Origin: Chlorops oryzae
Taxonomy: Eukaryota; Arthropoda; Insecta; Diptera; Chloropidae
DNA length: 64,000 bases
Direction: 5' to 3'
NCBI GenBank assembly: GCA_020466095.1
Contig: CM035807.1
Location: forward strand, 60,778,731 to 60,842,730
The notes below the pieces were generated by a model that did no database searches, was not told the origin of the DNA, and was given only the letters and a program-made list of their open reading frames with translations. This document shows positions 52,056-61,772 of this stretch, piece by piece (the first letter of the stretch is position 1; every line of letters begins with the position of its first letter). Both the position numbers and the translations under genes were made by a program.

Positions 52056-53202
52056 TAATAATTTAAAAAAAAAAGAATATTCCAATTCAAAATATAATTG
52101 AATACTTAAAATGGCCATGGAGGTCTATATATCAAAGTCAATGTTTTTGTTGTTATAGAAAAGCTTGATCACAGCATATATTTATGTTTCCATTACAACA
52201 GGCAACAACAAAAGCTTAAACTTTAACGATGAAAGTAGGGGGGATATGTTCGTTCTGGATGTGCAACTTTTTTTGTATGGAAAATCGGAAAAAGACGCAC
52301 ATTGAAGATCTAGAAAATTTTTGTTCATTTGTATGAGATGTCGCACATTTAAGATCTAGAAAATTTTTGTTCATTTGTATGAGACGTCGCACATTTGAGA
52401 TCTAGAAAATTTTTGTTACTTTGTATGAGATGTCGCACATTTAAGATCTAGAAAATTTTTGTTCATTTGTTTGAGACGTCGCACATCTAGAAAATTTTGG
52501 TTGGTTTATATGAGATGACATACATTTAGGTCTTTGGAAATTTAGGACGTTTGTATGAGGTGACATACATTTAGGTCTTTGGAAATTTTTGGAGGTTTAT
52601 ATGAGAGAGTTCGCATTGAGCCTCATTGAAGAGGTGAGGGGGTGAGAAACTGTGCGGTAGGAGAGCATATATAGTTCAATATGTAAACATTGGGTTAGAG
52701 CTGGAGTTGACTTATCGCTACTGAAGTCATTGAGATGAAGATAAGGCATGATTTTTTAGCCAGAACAAGTTGAAGCTTGCCTCATTGAATGTTTTGAAAA
52801 ATTAGTACATATATGTGTGAGTATGGTGTGGGTGAGAAACTGTGCGGTAGGAGAGCATATATAGTTCAATATGTAAACATTGGGTTAGAGCTGGAGTTGA
52901 CTTATCGCTACTGAAGTCATTGAGATGAAGATAAGGCATGATTTTTTAGCCAGAACAAGTTGAAGCGTGCCTCATTGGATGTTTATTCAAAAATTTTTCA
53001 AGTTCAAGTTCAGTTCAATCAGGGGGATATTTTTGGGATTGAATGTTTTGAAAAATTAGTACATATATGTGTGAGTATGGTGTGGGTGAGAAACTGTGTG
53101 GAAGTTTGCAGAAAAGTGTGAAGGTATAAAAATAAAATTTGTTCTATTGGTGCTATCAGTCTTACAAGTGAAGTGTGCATAAATCAGATTTTCTCCTTTG
53201 AC
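52056..53202 (+). other. left part of the Polinton with layered tandem repeats
   Basis: No gene. A 46-bp unit (CGCACATTTAAGATCTAGAA...) is repeated five times at 52296-52525, with degenerate copies to about 52600. A 190-bp unit (GGTGAGAAACTGTGCGGTAG...) is repeated at 52641 and 52831, and part of it recurs at about 53041-53100. Polinton terminal regions often contain such repeats, but I could not find the AGT-type terminus or the 6-bp target duplication, so the left end is undefined. Confidence 0.5.
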
Positions 53203-53568
53203 GTTGCCATTCTTTAAAGTGAAATCAAACAGTTCAGTTTAAATTTATCGAAAAATCGATCGTGAGCGTCGGTTTCGAAAGTAGTGTCATCTTTAAGTGT
53301 ATAAAATCCCCGTGGACTTGTCCAATCCGTATCGTGATCCTCGTATTGATAGAGACTAACGTCCACCATCAAAGTTTACACTCAAGTTGCCATTCTTTAA
53401 AGTGAAATCAAACAGTTCAGTTTAAATTTATCGAAAAATCGATCGTGAGCGTCGGTTTCGAAAGTAGTGTCATCTTTAAGTGTATAAAATCCCCGTGGAC
53501 TTGTCCAATCCGTATCGTGATCCTCGTATTGATAGAGACTAACGTCCATCATCAAAGTTTACACTCAA
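53203..53568 (+). repeat. 183-bp tandem duplication upstream of polB
   Basis: Two nearly identical 183-base units starting GTTGCCATTCTTTAAAGTG (53203 and 53386). Each contains GTGTATAAAATCCCCGTGGA, a TATA-like element, so the promoter or first untranslated exon is duplicated. An untranslated exon ends CCCCCAG and an intron runs 53605-53754 (GTATGT...TTTCTAG), just before the polB ATG at 53777. Confidence 0.7.
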
Positions 53569-53776
53569 AGACGATCGCAGACAATTCCGCCGTCAAACCC
53601 CCAGGTATGTGACCCTTTGCATCCTTTTCTGAAGTGTGCACGTAGCATTTAATATTTTTATTTAATGTAATATATTTTATATGTATATTTATTCCTTTCA
53701 TTCCTACTGGGAACGTAGGGTTGAATTTAATATATTTTGCTTTTTTGTTTCTAGAATATAAAAATTAACAATCAAA

Positions 53777-56700
53777 ATGAATAAGGCTTGCGAAATTTGT
53801 TTAAAGGAGTTTTCTTCGGAAACGGGTATGAAACGCCATAAAAGGGCAATGCATTTAAAGAACAATTTTTTATGCGAATATTGCGGTTTTATTTTAAAGA
53901 ATCATTTTACTCTCAAACGACATTATGAGACAACTCATAATATGGAATATCCAAACCAAGACCAAAACGATTCTGATATTCTGTGCGAATATTGCGGTAT
54001 TAGATTTAAAAACCGTTTTGCTATAAAAAGTCATTATGAGACACTTCATGGTACGGAATTTCAAATCCAAGATCAAAACATGTCTGATGAAAACCTTGTC
54101 ACGAAGAAATGTGAAGCATGTGAAGTAGATGTTATTATAACAGATTGGTCTTATCATCTGCGAACCAATCAACATAAAAAGAATAGCATGGTTGACTTTA
54201 GTGAAAACCTCAAGAGGATAAATCATGCTTTTAACGAAAAAATGGAAACTCTAGTTTATGTGAATAAGGATGAAAGTATACTCATTCCAGAACAGTTCTT
54301 TGCAGCTGCAACAACAGAAGTTCTGGACGCATTGAGCAACATAATTCTAAAGCATACATCGATAAAATCTAACATAGAACTATTTTGCGAATATTTGCTA
54401 ATCAAGCAAAATGAGGAAGAAACAAAAATAATGATAAAATCTTTCTCAACTAAAATGACTATATTAACGGAGTCATCAGATATAAATGAGGACTTTTCCA
54501 AGAAATGCAAAGATATTTTGGAAAAAATGAATGTTTTTCAAGAAAGGGATAGTGGATGGTCTCTTTTACGAATTGTTCACTTGGAAGTGAACATTAACCA
54601 ATATAGACCCATGAGAGAATCTGGTCATATAGTGCTTCCATTATGGATTCAGAAAAAACATGCTTGTATAAATGTTAAAAATAAAGATGAGAACTGCTTC
54701 AAATGGGCAGTGATATCGTCCTTTCAAACAGGTCGAAATCTGGAAAAATTCTCAAATTATAAGCTAAATATAAAATTGGATCACATTACTACCCCAGATG
54801 GAACTTTGCTTAATTTCTCCAACTTATCATTTCCAATGACATTGGATCAAATTAAAATTTTTGAGGAGAATAATCCAGAAATAAGTATAAATGTTTTTGG
54901 ATTGAATGAGGAGAGTAAAGCGATTGTTGGACCGTATTATTTTACTAGAGGAGAACAACAGAAGCATATAAATCTATTGTTTTTTGCGAAGGAAAACAAT
55001 CAAACGCATTATATACGGATTAAAAATTTTTCAAGGTTGGTAACCCAGAATATTTATCTTTATTCATTTAATTTTTTATTAATTTTCTTATTATTTTTAT
55101 TTATTTTTTTTTTTTTAATTTTATTTTTGTAGATTAATCAGCTCTCAACTTTCTGCAAATCACAGAATGAAACATCTCTGTCATGGCTGTCTTCAATACA
55201 CCTTATCCAAGGAACGATTGGAAGCTCATAAATTGGTATGTAATCATGTCGTAACAAAGCTGCCAGACGAGGACAATAAAATTTTAAAGTTTCGTGCTCC
55301 AAAAAAGCAACTAGATGTACCTTTTGTTATTTACGCCGATTTTGAGTGCATTTTGGAAAAAATAAATATTAAAGATTCGAAGAAAGTTGTAAGCACTAAG
55401 CATCATAAGCCAATGGCATTCGCTTATTTTATTAAATCTAAATTTGATGAAAGTTTGGATAAGTTTAGGATATATACGGGAGAGGATTGTGTTGAAGTGT
55501 TTATAAAGAAATTAGTAAATGATTGTAAATTTCTTTATAGCAACTATTTAAGTGTTTGTAAACCAATGAATTCTCTTACAAAAGAACAAATGAAAAACTT
55601 AGCGGAGAGTTCAGTATGTCATATCTATAATGAAGATCTTATTAATGATCGAGTTGCAGATCACTGTCATTTTACTGGAGATTTTCGTGGATCAGCTCAT
55701 TCAGAATGTAATTTGAAATATCAGATATCGAAATTTATTCCAGTTTTCTTTCATAATTTTTCCGCCTACGACTGTCATTTATTTGTAAAAGAACTCACTT
55801 CCATTCCCGGAGACATAAGAGTAATTCCACTCAATAAAGAGCTTTACATTTCACTATCGAAATACATTCCAATGGGGGATAATCTCAAGAATGAACGCAT
55901 GGAAATTCGTTTTGTAGATTCCTATAGATTCATGACAGCAAGCTTAGAAAGCTTAGCTCAAAACTTGCGATCTGAAGATTTTCACGTACTCAGATCAATG
56001 TATCCCAACACTGAACAGTTTTCTTTACTTAAAAGAAAGGGTGTCTTTCCCTATGAATATTTAGATTCAATTGAACGTCTTGAAGAAAATCAACTACCTC
56101 CCCGTGAGAAATTTTTCAATATACTAAATAATAGTGAGTGTTCTATTGAGGACTATAGTCATGCTGTAAATGTATGGAATACATTAAATTGTCAATCATT
56201 GAAAGACTACATGATTCTCTATTTAAAAACAGATGTATTTCTCCTAACCGATATCTTAGAAAATTTTCGAAAAATATGTAAAAGTATCTATGATTTGGAT
56301 CCTTGTCAATACATAACTATTCCGGGCTTATCTTGGGATGCAATGTTGAAATCAACAAAAATAGAACTCGAACTATTTACAGATATAAGTATGTATGATT
56401 TCGTTAAAAAAGGAATCAGAGGTGGTATTGTCCAATGTTCAAAACGACATTCTAAAGCCAACAACAAATATATGCCTGATTTTGATTCCACCAAACCATC
56501 TGAACATATTGTATACTTAGATGCGAACAACTTGTATGGTTGGACAATGTCTCAGTACCTACCTACTGGAGAATTTGAATGGGTAGAAGACATTGAAAGT
56601 TTTAATATATTTGAAATAGATTCAGAAGCTTTATATGGGTATATTTTAGAAGTAGATTTAGATTATCCCCAAGGAATTCATGATTATCATAATGATTTTC

Positions 56701-57797
56701 CTTTTTGTGCGGAAAATAAAAAAGTTGGTGGTTCAAAGACATCGAAACTAATAACAGACTTAACAGATAAACGAAATTATATCATTCACTATAGAGTTCT
56801 ACAACAATGTATTAAGAATGGAATGAAACTAATAAAAGTTCATAGAGTTTTAACGTTTAAACAGTCACCTTGGTTAAAGAGCTACATTGACTTAAATACT
56901 AATCATAGAACGCTCTCTAAGAGTGATTTTGAGAAGAATTTTTTTAAATTACTCAACAATTCGGTTTACGGTAAAACTATGGAAAATGTAGATAAAAGGA
57001 AAAACATAAAAATTGTGAGTGAATGGGAAGATAGAGGACGACATTTAGGTGCTCGTGCTCTTATAGCACATCCAACATTTCGCAGCGTTAAACACTTCAG
57101 CGACTCTATGATAGCAATTCAATTAGATCGGGATCATGTTACATATGATAAACCGTTATATTTAGGTTTTATAGTACTCGAGTTATCGAAATTTCTAATG
57201 TATGATTTCCATTACGACTATATGAAACCCAAATATAATGAAAACCTTTTACTAAATTATATGGATACGGATTCCTTTATATACACAATAAAGACGGATG
57301 ACTTTTATTCAGATATATCCAACGATATTGATTTGCGTTTTGATACGTCCGAATATCCTTCCAAAAATCCATATAATTTACCTTTAAAAAATAAAAAAAT
57401 ATTAGGAATGATGAAAAACGAAGCTAATGGAAAAATAATTAGAGAATTTGTGCGTCTACGTCCCAAAATGTATTCCTTAGATATAACAGATACGAAAGAA
57501 ATAAAAAAGTCGAAAGGTGTTAAAAGATGCGTACTCAATAAATTGAGTATTAATGATTATAAATTATGTTTATTAGAAGATAAATATTATGTTCGCGATA
57601 TGTATTTTTTTAAATCAAAATTTCATAAAATTTATACACAATTATTTACGAAATTAGTTTTAAGTAACAATGATGATAAAACATTTGTTAAAGAGGATAA
57701 AAAAAATACTTATGCTTGGGGACACTATAAGATTGCTGTAAATGATGACGAACTCATGAGTATTGCTAAAGATATTGAATTAATGGAATATATGTAA
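53777..57797 (+). CDS. Maverick/Polinton protein-primed DNA polymerase B
   Basis: Two exons, 53777-55035 and 55133-57797 (97-base T-rich intron; phase restores FSR-LISSQLSANHRMKHL), giving 1307 residues. The N-terminus has C2H2 fingers (CEICLKEFSSETGMKRHKRAMH; CEYCGFILKNHFTLKRHYETTH; CEYCGIRFKNRFAIKSHYETLH). Exonuclease motifs: FVIYADFECIL (Asp, Glu), FHNFSAYDCHLF and YLKTDVFLLTD. Polymerase motifs: A in YLDANNLYGWTMSQYLP, B in FFKLLNNSVYGKTMEN, C in NYMDTDSFIY. This is the type B polymerase that replicates Polintons and related viruses by protein priming. All motifs are intact and there are no stops, so it may be functional. It is convergent with the protease gene. Confidence 0.9.
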
Positions 57798-57871
57798 TGG
57801 TTTATAATTATCAGATATTATCAAATTATAAATAAAAGAAACTTTTTATGTATTTAAAATTGATATTTTAT

Positions 57872-58210
57872 TTAATTGTTGCATGATTGTGAATACAGAA
57901 ACTTTAAACACAAATGACCACAGTTATATGAATTGTATTGCTGATGTTGTTTATAGTTGTATCTTAAATTATTTGAACCGAGATATTTGACAACTTCTTT
58001 CGGTGGTGGAAGGTTACCAAAACTATCAAAATATTCCGTAACAGTATTATTTTTAAAATATGCTACCCAATGAGTACCATCTCCATCTGATGAATCCAGA
58101 TTAATTATTCCACATTCAATCTTATGAGGACGTCTTGGTAAAGTATTTCGCATAAAAACTCCTCTGAAAGATTTCAAGTTAGCGGCATATTTTCTTAGGT
58201 CGACCTCGGT
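57872..58210 (-). CDS. Polinton adenain-like cysteine protease
   Basis: Maturation protease of the C5/Ulp1 fold, which in Polintons and adenoviruses processes capsid proteins. Conserved pieces are FRGVFMRNTLP, GTHWVAYF (catalytic His), EYFDSFGNLPPP (Asp/Asn pair) and NSYNCGHLCL (catalytic Cys). The protein homology extends upstream of 58177 as LTEVDLRKYAANLKSF, in a frame that stays open into the end of the PLA2-like gene, but no in-frame ATG is seen there. The start codon may be lost, non-AUG, or supplied by splicing or frameshifting from the upstream gene. Otherwise the domain is complete. Confidence 0.8.
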   Translation of the reverse strand, partial: TEVDLRKYAANLKSFRGVFMRNTLPRRPHKIECGIINLDSSDGDGTHWVAYFKNNTVTEYFDSFGNLPPPKEVVKYLGSNNLRYNYKQHQQYNSYNCGHLCLKFLYSQSCNN

Positions 58211-58236
58211 TAGGGCTCTTTTGGGTAGAGTGCTAA

Positions 58237-59046
58237 CTAGTTTTTTGAATAAGGACGAAAATAGAAACCATATCCATTTCTATAGGGTTTTAAATAAAGC
58301 CCATTTCCAATGGCAACAGGTTCCTTGGGCTTTTTATCTTTTACAGATATTATATTTTTTATCATATTTGCAATCGACATGCCTCCAGATACTATTCCTC
58401 CAAGTTTTGCAATACCCGCTAAAATTGGTATTAATGGTAAAAACCCACCCACTTTTGGTACAGGGATTATACGAGGTAGAACTTTACGATTTTTCCTCTT
58501 AAGAGAAGATGATAAAGATTTCTCAGCAATTTGAAAAGCATCATTCATATCAATTGGTTTTGCATTTTTTAAAACTTTTGTAGCATTTTTTATTGCAGTA
58601 GTGAAAATTTTAGTACAGAATTTCTTCTTTTTGTTCTTCACAGTCTTTACTTTTCGATTATTGTTTTTTCGAAGACTACCACCTATCTTCAGTTTGGCTT
58701 TCATTGCGTTTGTGACAAACCAAGCGTTTGCCTTTTCTGCGACACTCGAATCTGGAGCTTTTACTCTCTCCCAAGCTCTCTCAACTAAAATCTTATCGGC
58801 AATGCGGCGATTAGGTAAGTCTTTGAATTTAGAGTAGGCACAATCGTGTTCTCTACATGCAGAATCCATAAGATTTATACCCTTGTCTCCTTTTGCTAAA
58901 CGTTTTTCGAGTTTAGTTCCCGGTCCACAAAACTGATAGCCTGGTAAATGAAGTTCAATTGGCAGTTTATTAATAAGGTTATTTATTAATCCTTTTCCAA
59001 CGGCTTTACGTTTACGACTAAATAGTTTTTTGCTGCTAACAAGCAT
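58237..59046 (-). CDS. phospholipase A2-like domain protein of the Polinton
   Basis: 269 residues, intact. Basic N-terminus, then a parvovirus-VP1-type phospholipase A2 motif: the calcium loop YQFCGPGT and the catalytic helix with DSACREHDCAYSKF (His-Asp). A lysine-rich middle (KTVKNKKKKFCTK) follows, then a glycine-rich hydrophobic stretch (GGFLPLIPILAGIAKLGGIV) and a C-terminal aromatic tail. Such proteins occur in arthropod Polinton/adintovirus-like elements and insect genomes, where the enzyme is thought to help virions cross membranes; that role is inferred by family. It is followed within a few bases by the protease on the same strand. Confidence 0.8.
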   Translation of the reverse strand: MLVSSKKLFSRKRKAVGKGLINNLINKLPIELHLPGYQFCGPGTKLEKRLAKGDKGINLMDSACREHDCAYSKFKDLPNRRIADKILVERAWERVKAPDSSVAEKANAWFVTNAMKAKLKIGGSLRKNNNRKVKTVKNKKKKFCTKIFTTAIKNATKVLKNAKPIDMNDAFQIAEKSLSSSLKRKNRKVLPRIIPVPKVGGFLPLIPILAGIAKLGGIVSGGMSIANMIKNIISVKDKKPKEPVAIGNGLYLKPYRNGYGFYFRPYSKN

Positions 59047-59133
59047 TTATAAATTTTTGTTTGTTTGTATAGCACACAAATGAACGGTCAAAAGCGTTCA
59101 GAACAAAAAAGTATAAAAGGAATCGCTTTTATA

Positions 59134-59269
59134 TCATTGTTGTTAGTTAAAAGAGTAAAATGCGTTTCATAAGACAACAAATGAATATTTCGGTGAAAAT
59201 TTCATTGTTGTTAGTTAAAAGAGTAAAATGCGTTTCATAAGACAACAAATGAATATTTCGGTGAAAAAT
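59134..59269 (+). repeat. 68-bp tandem duplication over the ATPase start
   Basis: TCATTGTTGTTAGTTAAAAG... is repeated with 68-base spacing and includes ATGCGTTTCATAAGACAAC in both copies. Only the second ATG (59228) is in frame with the ATPase; the first copy's ATG (59160) reads out of frame because 68 is not a multiple of three. Confidence 0.75.
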
Positions 59270-59923
59270 TTAGACCTAAAAACTATTTCAAATGATAAAT
59301 TGTCACAAATACGTCATAGTTCATTGCTACCAAACACAATACGTGCACTAATTGTCGGACCATCGAATTGTGGAAAAACCAACATTATGCTGAGTCTTAT
59401 TGAAAGCCCCAATGGTCTTAGATTTAAAAATGTATACTTATATTCAAAGTCATTGCATCAACCGAAATATCAATATCTTCAACAACTTATAAAACCAATA
59501 AAAGGAATGGGCTTTTACACCTTCTCAGATAATGAAGAAGTTCTAGCTCCAGAAAAAGCAAAATCAGATTCTATTTTTATCTTCGATGATGTTGCATGTG
59601 AAAAACAGAACAATATACGAAATTATTTCTGTATGGGTCGGCACAATAATATTGATAGCTTTTATCTATGCCAAACTTATACTCGAATACCAAAACATCT
59701 GATTCGTGACAATGCAAACTTAATTATCATGTTTAAACAAGATGAAACGAACATAAGACATATTTATAATGATCATGTTGGTACTGATATGTCATTTCAA
59801 GATTTTTTAAAAATTTGTTTTGAATGTTGGAAGGATAAATATGGGTTTCTCGTCATTAGCAAAGATGATTCATTAAATAGTGGACGATTTAGAAAAGGGT
59901 TCAACATATTTATTCATTTATAA
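59228..59923 (+). CDS. Polinton packaging ATPase (FtsK/A32-like)
   Basis: 231 residues, intact. Walker A IVGPSNCGKTN and Walker B SIFIFDDVACE, followed by the sensor region NIDSFYLCQTYTRIPKHLIRDNANLI, place it in the A32-like genome-packaging ATPase family of Polintons and large DNA viruses. It would pump element DNA into a capsid. The start at 59228 is chosen because it gives the longest frame; MNISVKN (59249) is an alternative start. It is divergent from the PLA2-like gene, with about 180 bases between them. Confidence 0.9.
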   Translation: MRFIRQQMNISVKNLDLKTISNDKLSQIRHSSLLPNTIRALIVGPSNCGKTNIMLSLIESPNGLRFKNVYLYSKSLHQPKYQYLQQLIKPIKGMGFYTFSDNEEVLAPEKAKSDSIFIFDDVACEKQNNIRNYFCMGRHNNIDSFYLCQTYTRIPKHLIRDNANLIIMFKQDETNIRHIYNDHVGTDMSFQDFLKICFECWKDKYGFLVISKDDSLNSGRFRKGFNIFIHL

Positions 59924-59934
59924 AAGCAAAGTGT

Positions 59935-60261
59935 ATGCACAACGAAATGTTCAGTTTCAAAAACAGATCAAGCAGTTCAACAACAAGGTTTGGAGTCAAG
60001 CAACAATCTGATCAGTTCATTAGTCATCCTTCTTCTTCTTCTTCATCGACAGCAAACAGCCCTGTTCATTATGGAACAGACCTGTTCAATAAGCAGATCT
60101 GTTCAACAGCAACAACAATAAACAGACCTGTTCATCGAGGAACAGACTCGTTTTGGCCACCATCAATCCAGAGTGTAAAGAATGTTGAACCTTTGGATAT
60201 GACCGATCGAATGTGCTATGAGAGCGAGCGCCTAAAAACTTTCGAAAATTGGCCTTTGTAA
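59935..60261 (+). pseudogene. BIR (inhibitor-of-apoptosis) N-terminal fragment
   Basis: 108-residue frame beginning 12 bases after the ATPase. It is rich in Ser, Thr and Asn and ends MCYESERLKTFENWPL, which matches the first helix of a BIR domain (RL.TF..WP). The zinc-binding part should follow but a stop comes at once; the sequence CCTTGTAATG could be a splice donor, yet no continuing BIR exon is visible before 60917. It is either the first exon of a captured IAP-like gene or a truncated copy. IAP genes inhibit caspases in insects and are carried by several insect DNA viruses. Confidence 0.5.
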
Positions 60262-60916
60262 TGTACGACTATTTTTGGTTCATACCTAAGGCATGAAATG
60301 TGAGAAAGATGGAATTAGCTTCTTTTAATGGGTGGATGAGAGTCGGACTGTGTACCTCTAGCAGTGCTTCAACTAGCTCGCCGGATCGTCGGGATTCTTA
60401 CCTATCTTACCAGCCCGCAGACAAATACAATTGTTTTAGGTACACTGTTATATATAAAAAAAAATTTCAGGATTCAAAATAAATGGTATACTATTTGTGA
60501 AGTTCCGGCTTTATTTACTTCGACAGTCACTCGCAACTTAATTCAGGAACCGAGGTGTTAATGGCCCCTGGTCTTTACCCTCCCTGCCTGACCAGATAGA
60601 ATAATTTTTTTTTTTTTTTGTTATCTAGTCCCGATTGTCAATGCAATTCTATACCAGCTCGATCCTCACCCCATTCCAATCGTCTTAATGATCAATTTAT
60701 TACATTGTCCAATTCATTTGTTTATTGTTTCTAATTCAAAAAAAAAAAAAGTTTTCATTTCATTGAAATGTGCGGCTATCCCACACACTAACCTATAAAT
60801 TTAGTTTAACGCTTACTTTATTTGTAAGAAAAAAAAATATTAATTCAAGTTATCAAATGTAGGTTGCCTTCTAAATTTCAATCGTATAATCAGCCTTTTT
60901 GGTCTGTAGTTATATT
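60262..60916 (+). other. unassigned flank between Polinton and LTR element
   Basis: No gene. Poly-T and poly-A runs, an AATAAA at about 60479 and pyrimidine-rich stretches. The right end of the Polinton should lie in or near here but no terminal repeat matching the left part was found. Confidence 0.4.
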
Positions 60917-61731
60917 TGTTGTGTCGTCTAGGGAGCGCGTCTAAGTAGCTTAACGCAAGGAATTACTCGAGACCGTTTAATATTGAATATAGCATTTATT
61001 GATTTATTTCAAAACATAAACATTAAATCCTTAAGCTAACTAACTTTTATGAGCTATTCCCTAGCTAACACGGAGATCCACACTTCAACGTCCTGGCTCG
61101 TGAGTAGGTGCGTTAAAGTTGAGATCTACTGAATACTTCGGTTCACGGTTCTGATCGTAGTCCCCCTCCAGTGCACGAATCTCAGTTTAAATAAAGAGAT
61201 ATTGCTGTTCTAGCAATATCGGTTGTTGCGACACTCTTCTGGGTCATCTCGATTGTTGTTGTTGCGTGCTGCTGTTGCTTAATACTTCTAGCGTCAGCTT
61301 TATTCCAGTCTTCAAGAGATATTGCTGTTCTAGCAATATCGGTTGTTGCGACACTCTTCTGGGTCATCTCGATTGTTGTTGTTGCGTGCTGCTGTTGCTT
61401 AATACTTCTAGCGTCAGCTTTATTCCAGTCTTCACCTGCTACGTGTTGTTGTTATTATTATTATTGGAGCAGGTCAGTATTTAAGACGATGAACTTCTTG
61501 TGCATAGCTTATGCGACATAATTGCTGACTAGCTGTTTCGGCCATTTCGTCTTGCCGCTCATTCGCCCGATCCAATCGTCTGATGTTCTTAGTATTTGCG
61601 ATCATTGGCTTTGATTGTTTACGTCAGCGTTAATGTTTTATTGATTCTGAACGCCGGTGTTTTCGTTGTTGTACTTTATCGCATATCGAAATAAGGTATA
61701 AGAACTGTTTGTGCGGTTGTGACACACAACA
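60917..61731 (-). repeat. 3' LTR of the right-edge element
   Basis: 815 bp; minus strand TGTTGTGTGTCACAACC...GACGACACAACA. AATAAA-type signals lie near 61000. The part around 61060-61130 matches the LTR at 1592-2566 (GTTAGCTAGGGAAT, GAGATCTCAACTTT). It is the 3' LTR because a purine tract (minus strand GGAGGGGAGGAA) and the element interior follow on the right. The open frames here arise from the duplicated 120-bp unit. Confidence 0.8.
61195..61434 (-). repeat. 120-bp tandem duplication in U3
   Basis: Two identical 120-base copies (61195-61314 and 61315-61434). Each contains GATATTGC, seven bases, GCAATATC, the palindrome that precedes the TATA box of the left LTR. Duplication of such a unit in U3 resembles enhancer duplication in retroviral LTRs. 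Confidence 0.85.
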
Positions 61732-61749
61732 TTCCTCCCCTCCTTCAGC

Positions 61750-61772
61750 AAAGTCACGAGCATCGTGACTTT
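61750..61772 (-). promoter_or_regulatory. hairpin beside the polypurine tract
   Basis: 10-bp arms AAAGTCACGA / TCGTGACTTT with loop TGC on the element's sense strand. Same position and loop as the hairpin at 1555-1573, with two compensatory pair changes. Confidence 0.65.

Noticed and set aside
52296..52525. Regular 46-bp repeats considered as a CRISPR-like array
   Set aside because: The repeats are directly adjacent without unique spacers, and the DNA is eukaryotic.
55036..55132. Open frame through the polB intron giving a 451-residue protein with a hydrophobic tail
   Set aside because: The tail is only the T-rich intron read through; splicing at GT 55036 and AG 55132 restores the conserved polymerase sequence in phase.
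61182..61484. Short frames in the LTR repeat at 61195-61434
   Set aside because: They are produced by the 120-bp tandem duplication and exist on both strands.
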